The notes under the pieces were generated by a model that saw nothing but the letters and a program-made list of their open reading frames with translations, had not been told where the DNA came from and did not search any database. This document shows positions 26,909-35,632 of a stretch of DNA of 64,000 nt, one piece after another; positions within the stretch are counted from its first letter, which is position 1, and every line of letters starts with the position of its first letter. The stretch spans positions 1 to 64,000 of the forward strand of contig BCRI01000017.1 of the NCBI GenBank assembly GCA_001552515.1. The letters are read 5' to 3'. The stretch comes from Sphaerimonospora mesophila NBRC 14179 = JCM 3151. GTDB taxonomy: Bacteria; Actinomycetota; Actinomycetes; Streptosporangiales; Streptosporangiaceae. Both the position numbers and the translations under genes were made by a program.

Positions 26909-29110
26909 TCACCGGCTCCCCATGTGGACCCGCAGCTCCGAAAGGCGTTCTACTAGGGACAGAACGTCCACAGGCCCCCAAAAGTGCCCAGCAGTCTGTT
27001 TACCCACCAAACTCGCCAGTGCGACGAGCCCCACGAGCACGACCGCGGCCCCGATCCCCCAGATCGTCCCGCGCGCCCCGCCGTCCCCCGGGGCGAGAGA
27101 GGTGAACGTCCGCCGCAGCTGACGGCGCGGCCCCTCGACCCCGGGCCCGGCGCAGACGGTCCACAGCGCCACCGCGAGCCCCCAGCTCAGCGCGGCCAGG
27201 ACCGATGCCGACGGCACCAGCAGGGTCAGCAGCACCGTGACGGGCAGGCCGAGGACCAGTCCGTACGGCAGGAGCGCGATCGTGACGCCGATCGACTTCA
27301 CGATCGCGTCCGGGCGGCCGAGCACCCCGATCAGGTCGGTGGGCGCGGCGCCGGCCGGCTTTCGGGTGTCGAGCCGCGATTGGACGATGTCGGCGGCCCG
27401 CAGCAGCACGACGGCCGGCAGCGCGAACACCCACACCAGGAGCGGCGCGATGACCGCTGCGCACGCCATGAGCACGAACAGCAGCACGGCGGCCACGGCG
27501 TACGTCTTGGATCGGTGCAGCACGACGCCGCCCGCGTGCGGCTGCGCCGGCGGCTGGAACGGCTGCTGGTACGGCCCCTGGAGATGCTGCTGGTGATGGG
27601 GCCGGTAGGGCGGCACCTGGGCGGTGGGCAGGAAGGGGGCCTGCTGCGACTGCGGGATGTGCGGGGTCTGCTCGAAGACCTCCGCGGCCTTCCTGAAGAT
27701 CTCGGGGGTCCGCTGCGCCTGCTCGGGGAAAGACTGCGAGACCGCCTGGCGTAATTCCTCGGAGGTGACCCGTCTGGTCGGGATGTCGCCCTCGGAGGTG
27801 ACCCGCCTGGTCGGAATGTCCCCCTCCGGGGAGGTGGACGGCCGCGGCTGGATCGGACCGCCGGGCCCGATGCCCGCCCGGCGCAGGTCCTCGCCGGTCA
27901 CCCGTACCGTCGGGAACGGATCGCCGCCCTGAGCCTCGGGCCGACCACCGGGCTGACCGGGGTGGACGGGTTGGACGGGCTGGACGGGGGCGGCGCCGGA
28001 TCCCGGTCTGCCGCGGAACACGGGGGTGTCCATGATCCCGGCCGTGTTCCCCTGGCCCCACGGCCCGCCGGAGGCCGGGACACCACCGGGAGCCGTGGCA
28101 CCGCCGGGAGCCGTGGCACCGCCGGGGGCCGTGGCACCGCCGAGCGCGGACGTGCCGTCGAGGCCGGGTGAGTCCCCGAGCAGCGAGACGAACTCGTCCC
28201 GTCTCGGGGCGGAGGCCCCCGGGCCGGGGACGGCGACGCCGGGCGCGGGCCTGCTGCCGGTGTCGTCGACGTTCGGCACGGTGGTGATCTCGTCGGGCAC
28301 GCGGGGTCGGCCGGTGGCCGGACCGGTGAGCCTGGCGACCCAGCCGGCCAGTTCCACCGCCGTGGGCCGTCTCGCCGGGTCGCGTTGGAACGCCGCACGC
28401 AGCAGCGGCTGGAGCGGCTCGGGAGCGGCCGCCACGTTGGACCGGCCGGAGGTGATGTTGTAGAAGATCATCTCCAGCGTGCCCTTGCCGAACGGCGACT
28501 GGCCGGTCGCGGCGAACAGCAGCGTGCCCGCCCAGGCGTGCACGTCCACCTCAGGACCCGCCTCGTGCCCCTCGATGATCTCCGGGGCGAGGTAGCCGGG
28601 GGTGCCGATGAACATGCCGGTCTGGGTGAGCCGGGTGGCATCGACGGCCTGGGAGATGCCGAAGTCGATGAGCACGGGCCGGCCGTCCAGCATCAGCACG
28701 TTGCCCGGTTTGAGGTCGCGATGGACGACCCCGGCCGCGTGCACCGCCGCGAGCGCCTCGGCGATGCCGCCCGCCACCTTGAGCAGGGCGTCCAGGCCCA
28801 GCGGGCCGTCCTGCTTGACGATCTCGTCGAGCGGCCGGCCGGGCACATAGCGCGTCACGATGTACGGCCGCAGGCCGGTGACGTCGGCGTCCAGGACCTC
28901 CGCGATGTGCGGGCTGCGCACCCGCCGCATGGTCTCGACCTCGCGGGAGAGCCGCCTGCGCGCGACGTCGTCCCCCGCCACGTCGGAGCGCAGGACCTTT
29001 ACGGCCACCTCTCTGCCGCGTGGGTCGAGGGCGAGGTGGACCACGCCCATGCCGCCCTCACCGAGCCGCCTCAGCAGCCGGTACGGTCCCAGCCGGTCGT
29101 CCTGATTCAT
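26909..29110 (-). CDS. membrane-anchored Ser/Thr protein kinase (3 of 3, first in operon)
   Basis: 733 aa, first gene of the kinase operon. Kinase domain ~8-265 (GEGGMGVVH, VAVKVL, HRDLKPGN, DFGISQ, GTPGYLAPE). The linker carries two sets of internal repeats: GGATAP three times, and PT-x-RVT-(G/S)-E three times (FPTVRVTGEDLRRA, then IPTRRVTSE twice), the last followed by ELRQA, close to the DLRRA after the first. These evenly spaced threonines are candidate autophosphorylation or FHA-docking sites. The C-terminal part has about five hydrophobic segments. Upstream, TATGGT lies 9 nt before the ATG, so a near-leaderless promoter is possible. Confidence 0.9.
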   Translation of the reverse strand: MNQDDRLGPYRLLRRLGEGGMGVVHLALDPRGREVAVKVLRSDVAGDDVARRRLSREVETMRRVRSPHIAEVLDADVTGLRPYIVTRYVPGRPLDEIVKQDGPLGLDALLKVAGGIAEALAAVHAAGVVHRDLKPGNVLMLDGRPVLIDFGISQAVDATRLTQTGMFIGTPGYLAPEIIEGHEAGPEVDVHAWAGTLLFAATGQSPFGKGTLEMIFYNITSGRSNVAAAPEPLQPLLRAAFQRDPARRPTAVELAGWVARLTGPATGRPRVPDEITTVPNVDDTGSRPAPGVAVPGPGASAPRRDEFVSLLGDSPGLDGTSALGGATAPGGATAPGGATAPGGVPASGGPWGQGNTAGIMDTPVFRGRPGSGAAPVQPVQPVHPGQPGGRPEAQGGDPFPTVRVTGEDLRRAGIGPGGPIQPRPSTSPEGDIPTRRVTSEGDIPTRRVTSEELRQAVSQSFPEQAQRTPEIFRKAAEVFEQTPHIPQSQQAPFLPTAQVPPYRPHHQQHLQGPYQQPFQPPAQPHAGGVVLHRSKTYAVAAVLLFVLMACAAVIAPLLVWVFALPAVVLLRAADIVQSRLDTRKPAGAAPTDLIGVLGRPDAIVKSIGVTIALLPYGLVLGLPVTVLLTLLVPSASVLAALSWGLAVALWTVCAGPGVEGPRRQLRRTFTSLAPGDGGARGTIWGIGAAVVLVGLVALASLVGKQTAGHFWGPVDVLSLVERLSELRVHMGSR

Positions 29111-29216
29111 TGTCTAAGCACCATACCGACTAAAAGAACGCCCATGAGCGCACCAACGCGCCACATCCCTGGTCCACTCAACGGTCGGCATGGGACAGGG
29201 GTTTCCCAGGGGGTGG

Positions 29217-29726
29217 TCAGAGCGTGAGGGCGATGATCTCCGCGTTCGTCGCCTCGGCCAACTCCTTCCCGGAAAGTGCCAGCTTGGAACGGCGCACCCC
29301 GCTGCCGATCACGACGAACGACCGGTCGATCACATTTCGGTCAACGAGCACGGGCCACTCCTCGGGCAGCCCGATGGGGGTGATGCCGCCGTACTCCATG
29401 CCGGTCAGCGCGACGGCCTCGGGCTGCGGCGCGAACGACGCCTTCTTGGCCCCCAGGTGGCGGCGGACGACCCCGTTGATGTCCGCCCGGTGGGTGGCGA
29501 GGACCATGACGGCGGCGTATCGGGTCTCGCCGCCCCGCTTGGCCGCGACGATCACGCAGTTCGCCGAGTCCGCCAGGGCCACGCCGTACCGCTCGCAGAA
29601 CGCGGCCGTGTCCGCGAGCTCGGCGTCGATCGGGGCGACCCGCGCCGCCACTCCTGTGATCGCCTTGGCCACCGGTTCCGCGAGCAGGTCGAGGCCGTCG
29701 GCGACGGGCATCCAGTCGAGACTCAT
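29217..29726 (-). CDS. YbaK/EbsC-type aminoacyl-tRNA deacylase
   Basis: 169 aa single-domain protein related to the prolyl-tRNA synthetase editing domain. The signature DSANCVIVAAKRGGETRYAAV contains the invariant lysine, and GGITPIGLP is the conserved substrate-pocket loop near residue 115. Relatives hydrolyse Cys-tRNAPro, Ala-tRNAPro or other misacylated tRNAs; which applies is unknown. Its ATG directly follows the stop of the amine oxidase gene, so it is the last gene of the 33917-29217 operon. Confidence 0.87.
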   Translation of the reverse strand: MSLDWMPVADGLDLLAEPVAKAITGVAARVAPIDAELADTAAFCERYGVALADSANCVIVAAKRGGETRYAAVMVLATHRADINGVVRRHLGAKKASFAPQPEAVALTGMEYGGITPIGLPEEWPVLVDRNVIDRSFVVIGSGVRRSKLALSGKELAEATNAEIIALTL

Positions 29727-31394
29727 TCAACCGTCCTTGATCACGCGTTCGTGCAGTTGTGCGACCACATTACGGGCGGATTCCAACGCCCCGGCCTGCC
29801 AGGCCACGAGGTGGGTGAGCCAGTCTCCGGCGAAGTAGACCCGCCCGGCCGGCCTCTGGAGCAGGCCGAACCCGCCTTCGTAGGACGGCCAGGCCGTCCA
29901 CCCGCCCTCGATGTGCGGCTGGCGGCGCCAGTCGATCGAGACGCTCGACACCAGCTCGGTCCGGTACTTCTCCCCGTGGATCTTCATGCCCTGCGTGACC
30001 GCGCGCTTCTGCCGCTCCGCGTGGGTCAGCCGGCCGTAGGCGTCGGCGTCGGCCCCGAGGTTGTAGTAGCCGACCAGCAGCCCCCGTCTGCCGTGGAAGT
30101 CGTGTGAGGGGTACCAGATATGCGAGATGTCCAGATCGGTCTCGGTGATGCCGCCGTAGATCCGGTCGTCGGTCTCCCACCAGCGGCTGCGGTACTCCAG
30201 CCCGATCTTGCCCGCCGACACGGGCTGTGGGCTCCGCAGGGCGGCGACGACCCGGGCGTCCAGGTTGCCGGGGATCCGGGCCAGCACGTGCGGCGGGAGC
30301 GCGGCCACGCAGTAGTCCGCCCTGATGGCCGAGCCGCCCGAGTGCTCGATCTCCACGCCGTCGGCCAGGTTGGTGATCTTGTTGACCTCGGTCGAGGTGT
30401 GGATGCGGTCGCGGCCGACGGCGTCGGCCAGGCCGGTCACGATCGCGTCCATCCCGCCGACCGGCTGGAACATCGGCATCGCCTGGTCATAGGCGAGGGG
30501 GAAGCCGATCGTACGGCCGAGGCCGTACCCGAGCACCTCCGACAGCGGCGGCGGAGCGCCGAGCGGCACACCCTCCTCGATGCCGGGGTTCACCCGCAGG
30601 CCGCGCCGGTCGGAACCGGCGTAGTCGTAACTCCCGCCGATGTCTCCGAACCCGGACAGGAAGTCGAGCAGGGCGGCCTTGTCGCCGGAGGTCAGCCGCC
30701 TGTCGAGTGCTCCGGCGTTCGTGGCCTTCGCCAGAAGTTCACTGACATATCCGTACATGTCGGCACGGGCCGTACGCGCCCGGACCGGCGCCTTCATGCG
30801 CCTGTTGAAGACGTACGCGCTGGGGTTGTCGTTGACGAACAGCTCGATGGGCACGCCGAGCTCACGGCAGTAGTCGAGCGTGACCATCCACTGGGCGATC
30901 CTCGCCGGTCCGGCGTTGAAGTAGACGCCCTCGCCGAACCGTGCCTCCTGGGTCCTGGCCTCCCGGGTTCCGGCGGTCCCCTGTGCCCGCACCTGCCGCG
31001 CTCCCCCGCCCCCGGACGACGCGAGCGGATCGGGGAGCTCGGGCAGCAGGTCGCCGCCCCGGAGGGTGAGGTTGCGTCCGCCCACCCGGTCGCGGGCCTC
31101 GAGGACCGTGCAGTCGTACCCCGCCTTGCCCAGCTCGTAGGCGACGGCGAGCCCGGCTACCCCCGCCCCGAGGATCACCACCTTCGCCGCCGCCCGGCCG
31201 CGCAGCGCGAAATCGGACCGCTGGGGCGGCGTGTAGTCGCGCTCCTGGCGGTCTGGGGCGAGCCCGAGCACCCCCATGGCCGCGTACATCGCCCCCGCTC
31301 CCCCGGCGACGCCGAGCCCCACCAGGAGGGAGCGCCGCGTCAGTGATCCCCCGTCTCCCCTTCCACTCCTGCCCCCGTCCTCACCCTCGACCAT
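29727..31394 (-). CDS. Tat-exported flavin amine / L-amino-acid oxidase
   Basis: 555 aa. The N-terminus LTRRSLLVGLGVAGGAG is a twin-arginine signal (residues ~19-40). FAD binding: VVILGAGVAGLAVAYELG, then EARDRVGGRN (~70-105). The C-terminal motif RVYFAGDWLTHLVAWQAGA closes the FAD site, as in flavin monoamine oxidases and secreted L-amino-acid oxidases. It would oxidise amines or amino acids to imines, giving H2O2, outside the cytoplasm. It follows the D-aminopeptidase gene by 35 bp in the same operon, which hints at amino-acid or peptide turnover. The substrate is not predictable. Confidence 0.88.
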   Translation of the reverse strand: MVEGEDGGRSGRGDGGSLTRRSLLVGLGVAGGAGAMYAAMGVLGLAPDRQERDYTPPQRSDFALRGRAAAKVVILGAGVAGLAVAYELGKAGYDCTVLEARDRVGGRNLTLRGGDLLPELPDPLASSGGGGARQVRAQGTAGTREARTQEARFGEGVYFNAGPARIAQWMVTLDYCRELGVPIELFVNDNPSAYVFNRRMKAPVRARTARADMYGYVSELLAKATNAGALDRRLTSGDKAALLDFLSGFGDIGGSYDYAGSDRRGLRVNPGIEEGVPLGAPPPLSEVLGYGLGRTIGFPLAYDQAMPMFQPVGGMDAIVTGLADAVGRDRIHTSTEVNKITNLADGVEIEHSGGSAIRADYCVAALPPHVLARIPGNLDARVVAALRSPQPVSAGKIGLEYRSRWWETDDRIYGGITETDLDISHIWYPSHDFHGRRGLLVGYYNLGADADAYGRLTHAERQKRAVTQGMKIHGEKYRTELVSSVSIDWRRQPHIEGGWTAWPSYEGGFGLLQRPAGRVYFAGDWLTHLVAWQAGALESARNVVAQLHERVIKDG

Positions 31395-31429
31395 CGGACC
31401 TCGTCACTCTCGAATCAGGCGTGCTGGGA

Positions 31430-32272
31430 TCAGCCGTAGACGCCGCTGCCGCACGCCACCTGGCCGCCGATCATCGAGAAGATCCCGAACAGCGCCATGA
31501 TGTCGTGGTAGTCGTCCGTGGTGAACTCGATGTGCCGTGGGCCCGCCTGCTTCACGCCCGGAATGATCGCGCAGGCCGCGGCGATCGCCGTGGAGTTCCA
31601 CTCCACCCCCAGCGTGTACGGCGCGGGCACGACGTAGGGCCGGAAATCCGGCAGCCGGCCGAGCGCCCGGGCGGCCCCCTCCCGGATCCGGCGCTGCGCC
31701 ACGCCCGGCGGCAGCAGCTCTGCGGAGAACTTGTCGACGCCCTTCTTCACGGCGACGGTCTCGACATCGCCGAGCAGGTCCCTGGCCTCCTCGCAGACCG
31801 CCTCGTCACCGGTGACGAGCGCCACGGGCACGCCCAGCGAACCGGCGAATCCGGCGACCAGCCTGGTCTCGCCGCAGATCTCGCCGTTGAGGTGGACGTT
31901 GTGGATCTCCTTGCCCATCCACGTGTGGTTGAGCACGCCGTGCCGTACCCCGGCCCTGGCGTGGTAGCCGGCGAAGCAGGCGGCGGCGAAGTCGGGCGTC
32001 AGTCCCTGCCCCATGCGGTGCGGCTTGCCCGGCCCCCTGATCAGCGTGGCCCGCTCGTCGAGCAGGTCGATCCTGAGGTTCTTGGTGGAGCCGTGCGCGT
32101 CGTTCACGAGCACCGACAGCGCCCCCGCGTCGAACGCCCCCTGGATCACCGCGTTGGCGTCCCCGGTCATCAGCTCGCAGCCGCGTTCGTAGCCCCGGCC
32201 GCCCGCGTGCATCTCCTCCGGATCGGTGAGCCCGGTGACGCCCTCCATATCCACTGATAGATAAATCTTCAT
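31430..32272 (-). CDS. M55 family D-aminopeptidase (DppA-like)
   Basis: 280 aa. Zinc peptidase that removes N-terminal D-amino acids (DppA of Bacillus forms a self-compartmentalising decamer). Metal motif SVDMEGVTG at residues 5-13, HAGG(R)GYERGCELMTGD, NDAHGSTKNL, GYHARAG, NHT and GDEAVCEE all match the family. Start MKIYLSVDMEG at ATG 32272 is four bases from the stop of the upstream PP-loop gene; a start 13 codons earlier would overlap that gene. Likely role: D-amino-acid peptides from cell-wall turnover. Confidence 0.92.
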   Translation of the reverse strand: MKIYLSVDMEGVTGLTDPEEMHAGGRGYERGCELMTGDANAVIQGAFDAGALSVLVNDAHGSTKNLRIDLLDERATLIRGPGKPHRMGQGLTPDFAAACFAGYHARAGVRHGVLNHTWMGKEIHNVHLNGEICGETRLVAGFAGSLGVPVALVTGDEAVCEEARDLLGDVETVAVKKGVDKFSAELLPPGVAQRRIREGAARALGRLPDFRPYVVPAPYTLGVEWNSTAIAAACAIIPGVKQAGPRHIEFTTDDYHDIMALFGIFSMIGGQVACGSGVYG

Positions 32273-32276
32273 CCTG

Positions 32277-33506
32277 TTATGTCCCCCATGTCTCGACCCG
32301 GTGGGCCTCATCCCCGTCCATCAGCCCCACCGAGTCCACCATGTACGTGTCGACCTGCTTGCGCCACCGCTCGGGGATCTCCTCGATCGCCGGCGGGTAG
32401 CAGTGCTCCAGCCAGCGGGTCGACTCGACGGTCGCCTGAAGATACTCGGCCGCCCGGGCGAACGGCGTCGTCTCGATGCCGGGCACGTGCGCGCAGCCGT
32501 ACTCGATCATCTCCTGTCCACCGTACGGCGGTGGCTGCTGCCACTTGCGTGCGATGCCCCGGCCGGCGGTGATCGCCGTACGCAGCGGACGCCGCTCGAC
32601 GGCGGCCTGGATCAGCTCCTTGTACAGGCACTTGTCGCATTCGCCGCACGGGCCGTCCCCCGATCCGCGCAGGCACCAGCGGACCTGCTCGCGCAGGTCG
32701 GAGGCGAGCGCGATCCGCATGGTGACGGCCTCGCTGACCCCGCCGACCGGCAGCACGACCGGCAGCCCGGCCGCGGCGAACAGCCGCCCCCACGACCCGT
32801 CCGCCGCCCACATCGGGTTCTCCGGACTGTAGCGATGAACGTAACGGTCACCGCCGAGCCAGCGTGAGCCCAGTTCGTACCCCAGGGCGATACCCCCCAG
32901 GTCCAGCTCGTCGGCGAGCAGCAGCGCGCCCACCGCCACCGCGTGATGCTCGGGGTAACCGGGCCGGGGGAAGCTCAGCACGAACTCCAGATCGGACTGG
33001 ACGATCGTGAGCTCCCGGCCGGTCCGCCGCGCCAGGCGGGCGAGCACGTCGGAACGGTAGTGGGTCCACCGGTTGGGCACCCGGGGGTGGCTCACCCGCT
33101 GGAAGTGCACGAACGGCGCGTCCGGGAAGATGTCCGCCACCGCCACCGAGTCTGCGCCGCCGCTGTAGGAGATCGCCAGACGCGCCCCGTCCCGCCGGTC
33201 CTCGCCCACCGGCCCGGCGTCCACGCCCCAGCCGGTACGCAGCGCCTCCGCCAGGCCGGCCGAGATCGGCCGGTCGAAGCTCACCCTCCGCCTGGTCCAC
33301 GGCGCCACGACCGTCCAGGCCGCCACCGCGAGCAGATCGGGGTGGACGTACGGCTTTCCCGCTTCCTTGGGCAGCCTGACGTGGCACGAGTTAGTGCGCA
33401 GCTCGAGACGCTGGCCGTCGGCGCACATCCCGATGGTCTCGTCCTCCGGATGGAGCAGGAAGGCAAGCCGCCAGACGCCGTCGTCGAAGGTCCACTCCAC
33501 CCGCAT
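32277..33506 (-). CDS. QueC-like PP-loop ATPase, unknown product
   Basis: 409 aa. N-terminal ~110 residues are a beta-rich domain without recognised family; then a PP-loop nucleotide-alpha-hydrolase domain with ISYSGGADSVAVAD (~112-125). Near residue 285, CLRGSGDGPCGECDKC reproduces the four-cysteine zinc knuckle of QueC, the 7-cyano-7-deazaguanine synthase. Other deazaguanine genes are not nearby and the N-terminal extension is foreign to QueC, so this is probably a paralogue adenylating a different carboxylate or amide. It is coupled to the D-aminopeptidase (4 bp) and the coiled-coil protein (15 bp). Confidence 0.75.
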   Translation of the reverse strand: MRVEWTFDDGVWRLAFLLHPEDETIGMCADGQRLELRTNSCHVRLPKEAGKPYVHPDLLAVAAWTVVAPWTRRRVSFDRPISAGLAEALRTGWGVDAGPVGEDRRDGARLAISYSGGADSVAVADIFPDAPFVHFQRVSHPRVPNRWTHYRSDVLARLARRTGRELTIVQSDLEFVLSFPRPGYPEHHAVAVGALLLADELDLGGIALGYELGSRWLGGDRYVHRYSPENPMWAADGSWGRLFAAAGLPVVLPVGGVSEAVTMRIALASDLREQVRWCLRGSGDGPCGECDKCLYKELIQAAVERRPLRTAITAGRGIARKWQQPPPYGGQEMIEYGCAHVPGIETTPFARAAEYLQATVESTRWLEHCYPPAIEEIPERWRKQVDTYMVDSVGLMDGDEAHRVETWGT

Positions 33507-33521
33507 GAGCCGTGCCCCTCG

Positions 33522-33917
33522 CTATCCGACATGTTCCGCGTGCTCGATGTGGCGGACCTGCTCGGCCACCGGAACGCGCGCGGACAGGTCGTCGATGGCC
33601 TGCCAGACCCGCACCTCGTTCTGGAGCACCTTGTCCAGCGCGTCGGCGGTCTCGGTCGCCAGCCGATGCGCCTCGGCGACCCGGGGATCGCGGGCGGGGG
33701 CCGGCGCCGCCGACGCCTTGGCGGTCTTCCGCAACCGGTCGACCTCGTTACGCAGGGACACCACCTCGCGGCGGAGCATCTGGACCTCCCAGAGCGCGTC
33801 CTTGATGTCCCGCCGGTGATCGGCCTTGGTGACGTATCTCGCGTCGATCCGGGACCGCACGCGTCTGGAGATCGGGGCAGTGAGGGGGGCCAGCACTCGC
33901 CTGACGAACCGCATCAT
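33522..33917 (-). CDS. basic coiled-coil protein, first gene of operon
   Basis: 131 aa from ATG 33917. An upstream TTG at 33968 has no ribosome site, whereas TATCGT (33931-33926) lies 8 nt before this ATG, favouring a leaderless start. The N-terminal ~35 residues are very basic (MMRFVRRVLAPLTAPISRRV); residues ~50-80 form a heptad-rich coiled coil (ALWEVQMLRREVVSLRNEVDR region); an Ala/Pro linker and a second acidic helix follow. No catalytic motif. Perhaps a nucleoid-, membrane- or partner-binding scaffold. First of five closely spaced minus-strand genes. Confidence 0.6.
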   Translation of the reverse strand: MMRFVRRVLAPLTAPISRRVRSRIDARYVTKADHRRDIKDALWEVQMLRREVVSLRNEVDRLRKTAKASAAPAPARDPRVAEAHRLATETADALDKVLQNEVRVWQAIDDLSARVPVAEQVRHIEHAEHVG

Positions 33918-33925
33918 GAATCGCC

Positions 33926-33931
33926 ACGATA
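33926..33931 (-). promoter_or_regulatory. -10 element for the coiled-coil/PP-loop operon
   Basis: TATCGT on the minus strand, 8 nt before ATG 33917. No good -35 is seen. Confidence 0.4.
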
Positions 33932-34076
33932 GCCGCAATCCAGCCCGAGCAAGGTCAACAACCGTCAACAGACCAAATCACCCAGATGAGCCCTGCGCCG
34001 TGGATGAACCACCTCTACGAGGTGACTATATGATCAAGTATGTCCCCATCCGACCGGAGCCGGTACAGCCTGTAGC

Positions 34077-34147
34077 CAAATGTAACCAGCAGCACGACAA
34101 ATGTAACCAGGACCGCCGCAAATGTAACTCGCCTGTGGTTACATTTG
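34077..34147. promoter_or_regulatory. array of four CAAATGTAAC boxes overlapping a leaderless promoter
   Basis: CAAATGTAACC at 34077-34087 and 34098-34108, CAAATGTAACT at 34119-34129 (successive starts exactly 21 bp apart, two helical turns), and the inverted copy GGTTACATTTG at 34137-34147. Boxes 3 and 4 form a 10-bp inverted repeat with a 9-bp spacer. Box 4 contains TACATT (34140-34145), a TANNNT -10 element 6 nt before the GTG start at 34152. Autorepression by the encoded winged-helix protein is inferred. Confidence 0.75.
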
Positions 34148-34151
34148 GTGT

Positions 34152-35591
34152 GTGCAGCAAGATCTGAGTGAACTCGTCGATCGACTCCGTCACACCGGAG
34201 GCGACCACACCGAGGTCGAGGTGAAGTCCGCGGCAGGAGGGCTGCCACAGTCGCTCACGCCCACCCTGAGCGCCCTGGCGAACCATCCGGGAGGTGGGAC
34301 CGTCATCCTCGGTCTCGATGAGGCGACGAGATTCCGGCCTGTGCCGCTGGCGGATCCGCAGGCACTCAAACAGGGTCTGGCGCAGAAGGCGAGATCGTTC
34401 ACACCGCCTGTCCAGCTCACGATCAGCGACGGGGAGGTCGACGGAGCACCAGTGATCGTTGCTCGGGTTCACGAGTGCGACCCTTCGGCGAAACCATGCC
34501 GGATCACCGCGTCGGGCGCTGCGTACATCCGGGGCTACGATGGCGACTTCCGGTTGTCCGCTCTTGAGGAGCAGGCATTCCTGGCTGCCAGGCAGCCGCC
34601 GATGTTCGACCGCAAACCGGTAGAGGGGGCCACCCGGGCTGATCTCGACGGTGATCTCGTCGCGGCCTTCCTGCGCTCGACGCGTGACCGCGATCCGCAG
34701 GGCCTGGGTCGTTTCCGTGACGATTCCGAGTTGCTCCGGCGTGCGGGCGTGACCCTTGCCGACGGCACACCGACTGTCGCCGGCCTGCTGGCCTTGGGAG
34801 TCCATCCTCAGGAGTGGTTCCCGCGCTTCGTCATCCAGGCTTCGGCAGCACCGCTCTCTACGGATCCACCGGGCTCGCGAGCACGGAACCAGACGACGAT
34901 CACTGGACCGATTCCCCGGATGCTGGATGAAGCACTCGCCTGGGCTCGGCGAAGTTTCGACATGGTGATCGTGTCGACGCCAGACGGTAGCGTGCACGAT
35001 CGACCCGCATACCCATATCTCGCATTCCGCGAGATCATCGCCAACGCCCTTCTTCATCGTGATCTCGATCACTGGTCGGCCGGCATGGCGGTGGAGGTCC
35101 GCCTCCTCCATGATCGGCTGATCATCTCCAATCCGGGTGGGCTGTACGGGATCACGGTGGAGCGACTTGGTCACGATGCCGTTACCTCTGCTCGCAACGC
35201 GCGACTTGTCGCGATCTGCCAGCATGTCCGTACCCCTGAAACGGAAGCCAGGGTGGTCGAGGCTCTCGCCACCGGCATCCCGATCGTCACCAATGCTCTG
35301 GCGGACGCCGGGCTCCCGCCCGCCCATTACGTCGACGCGGCCATTCGGTTCACAGTCGTGCTGCGGCAGGGGGGCCGAGAGGCCCGGCCGGGTCATGACC
35401 TGAACGAGACCGAGCTGCGGGTTTATGACGCTCTGGCGGCCGCTGAACGCAATGTCACGGAGTTGGCGCAGGAGCTGGGCCTGTCCGCACCCAATGTTCG
35501 AAAGGTCCTGCGACACCTCAAAGCAAGGGGCCTTGTCGAGCAATCGGGGGGACGCGGTCGGCCGACAAGCTACCGGAGGATTCCGGAGTAA
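34152..35591 (+). CDS. AlbA_2 / HATPase-like / winged-helix regulator (RecG-related COG2865 type)
   Basis: 479 aa. N-terminal AlbA_2 (Schlafen-like) domain ~15-130 (EVEVKSAAGGLPQSL, HPGGGTVILGLDE); a central GHKL-ATPase-like domain ~290-400 (FREIIANALLHRDLDHWSAG, ISNPGGLYG); C-terminal winged helix ~415-475 (ELAQELGLSAPNVRKVLRHL, GRGRPTSYR). Proteins of this build are often transcription regulators of unclear trigger. GTG 34152 has no ribosome site but a -10 at 34140-34145. Four operator boxes upstream suggest it represses itself and perhaps the divergent coiled-coil operon. Confidence 0.85.
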   Translation: MQQDLSELVDRLRHTGGDHTEVEVKSAAGGLPQSLTPTLSALANHPGGGTVILGLDEATRFRPVPLADPQALKQGLAQKARSFTPPVQLTISDGEVDGAPVIVARVHECDPSAKPCRITASGAAYIRGYDGDFRLSALEEQAFLAARQPPMFDRKPVEGATRADLDGDLVAAFLRSTRDRDPQGLGRFRDDSELLRRAGVTLADGTPTVAGLLALGVHPQEWFPRFVIQASAAPLSTDPPGSRARNQTTITGPIPRMLDEALAWARRSFDMVIVSTPDGSVHDRPAYPYLAFREIIANALLHRDLDHWSAGMAVEVRLLHDRLIISNPGGLYGITVERLGHDAVTSARNARLVAICQHVRTPETEARVVEALATGIPIVTNALADAGLPPAHYVDAAIRFTVVLRQGGREARPGHDLNETELRVYDALAAAERNVTELAQELGLSAPNVRKVLRHLKARGLVEQSGGRGRPTSYRRIPE

Positions 35592-35632
35592 GCCGTTTTC
35601 GGGGATTCCTCACAGGAACCAAGGAGCCACCC

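Noticed and set aside
29727-32272. D-aminopeptidase plus oxidase as a dipeptide-permease (dpp) operon
   Set aside because: No dppBCDE transporter genes are present, so the B. subtilis dpp context does not apply.
32277-33506. Assignment of the PP-loop gene as queC or as part of a QatC/QueC-like phage-defence system
   Set aside because: The zinc knuckle matches QueC, but no queDEF, transglycosylase, QatA/B/D, CD-NTase or other defence genes are adjacent; only the superfamily is claimed.
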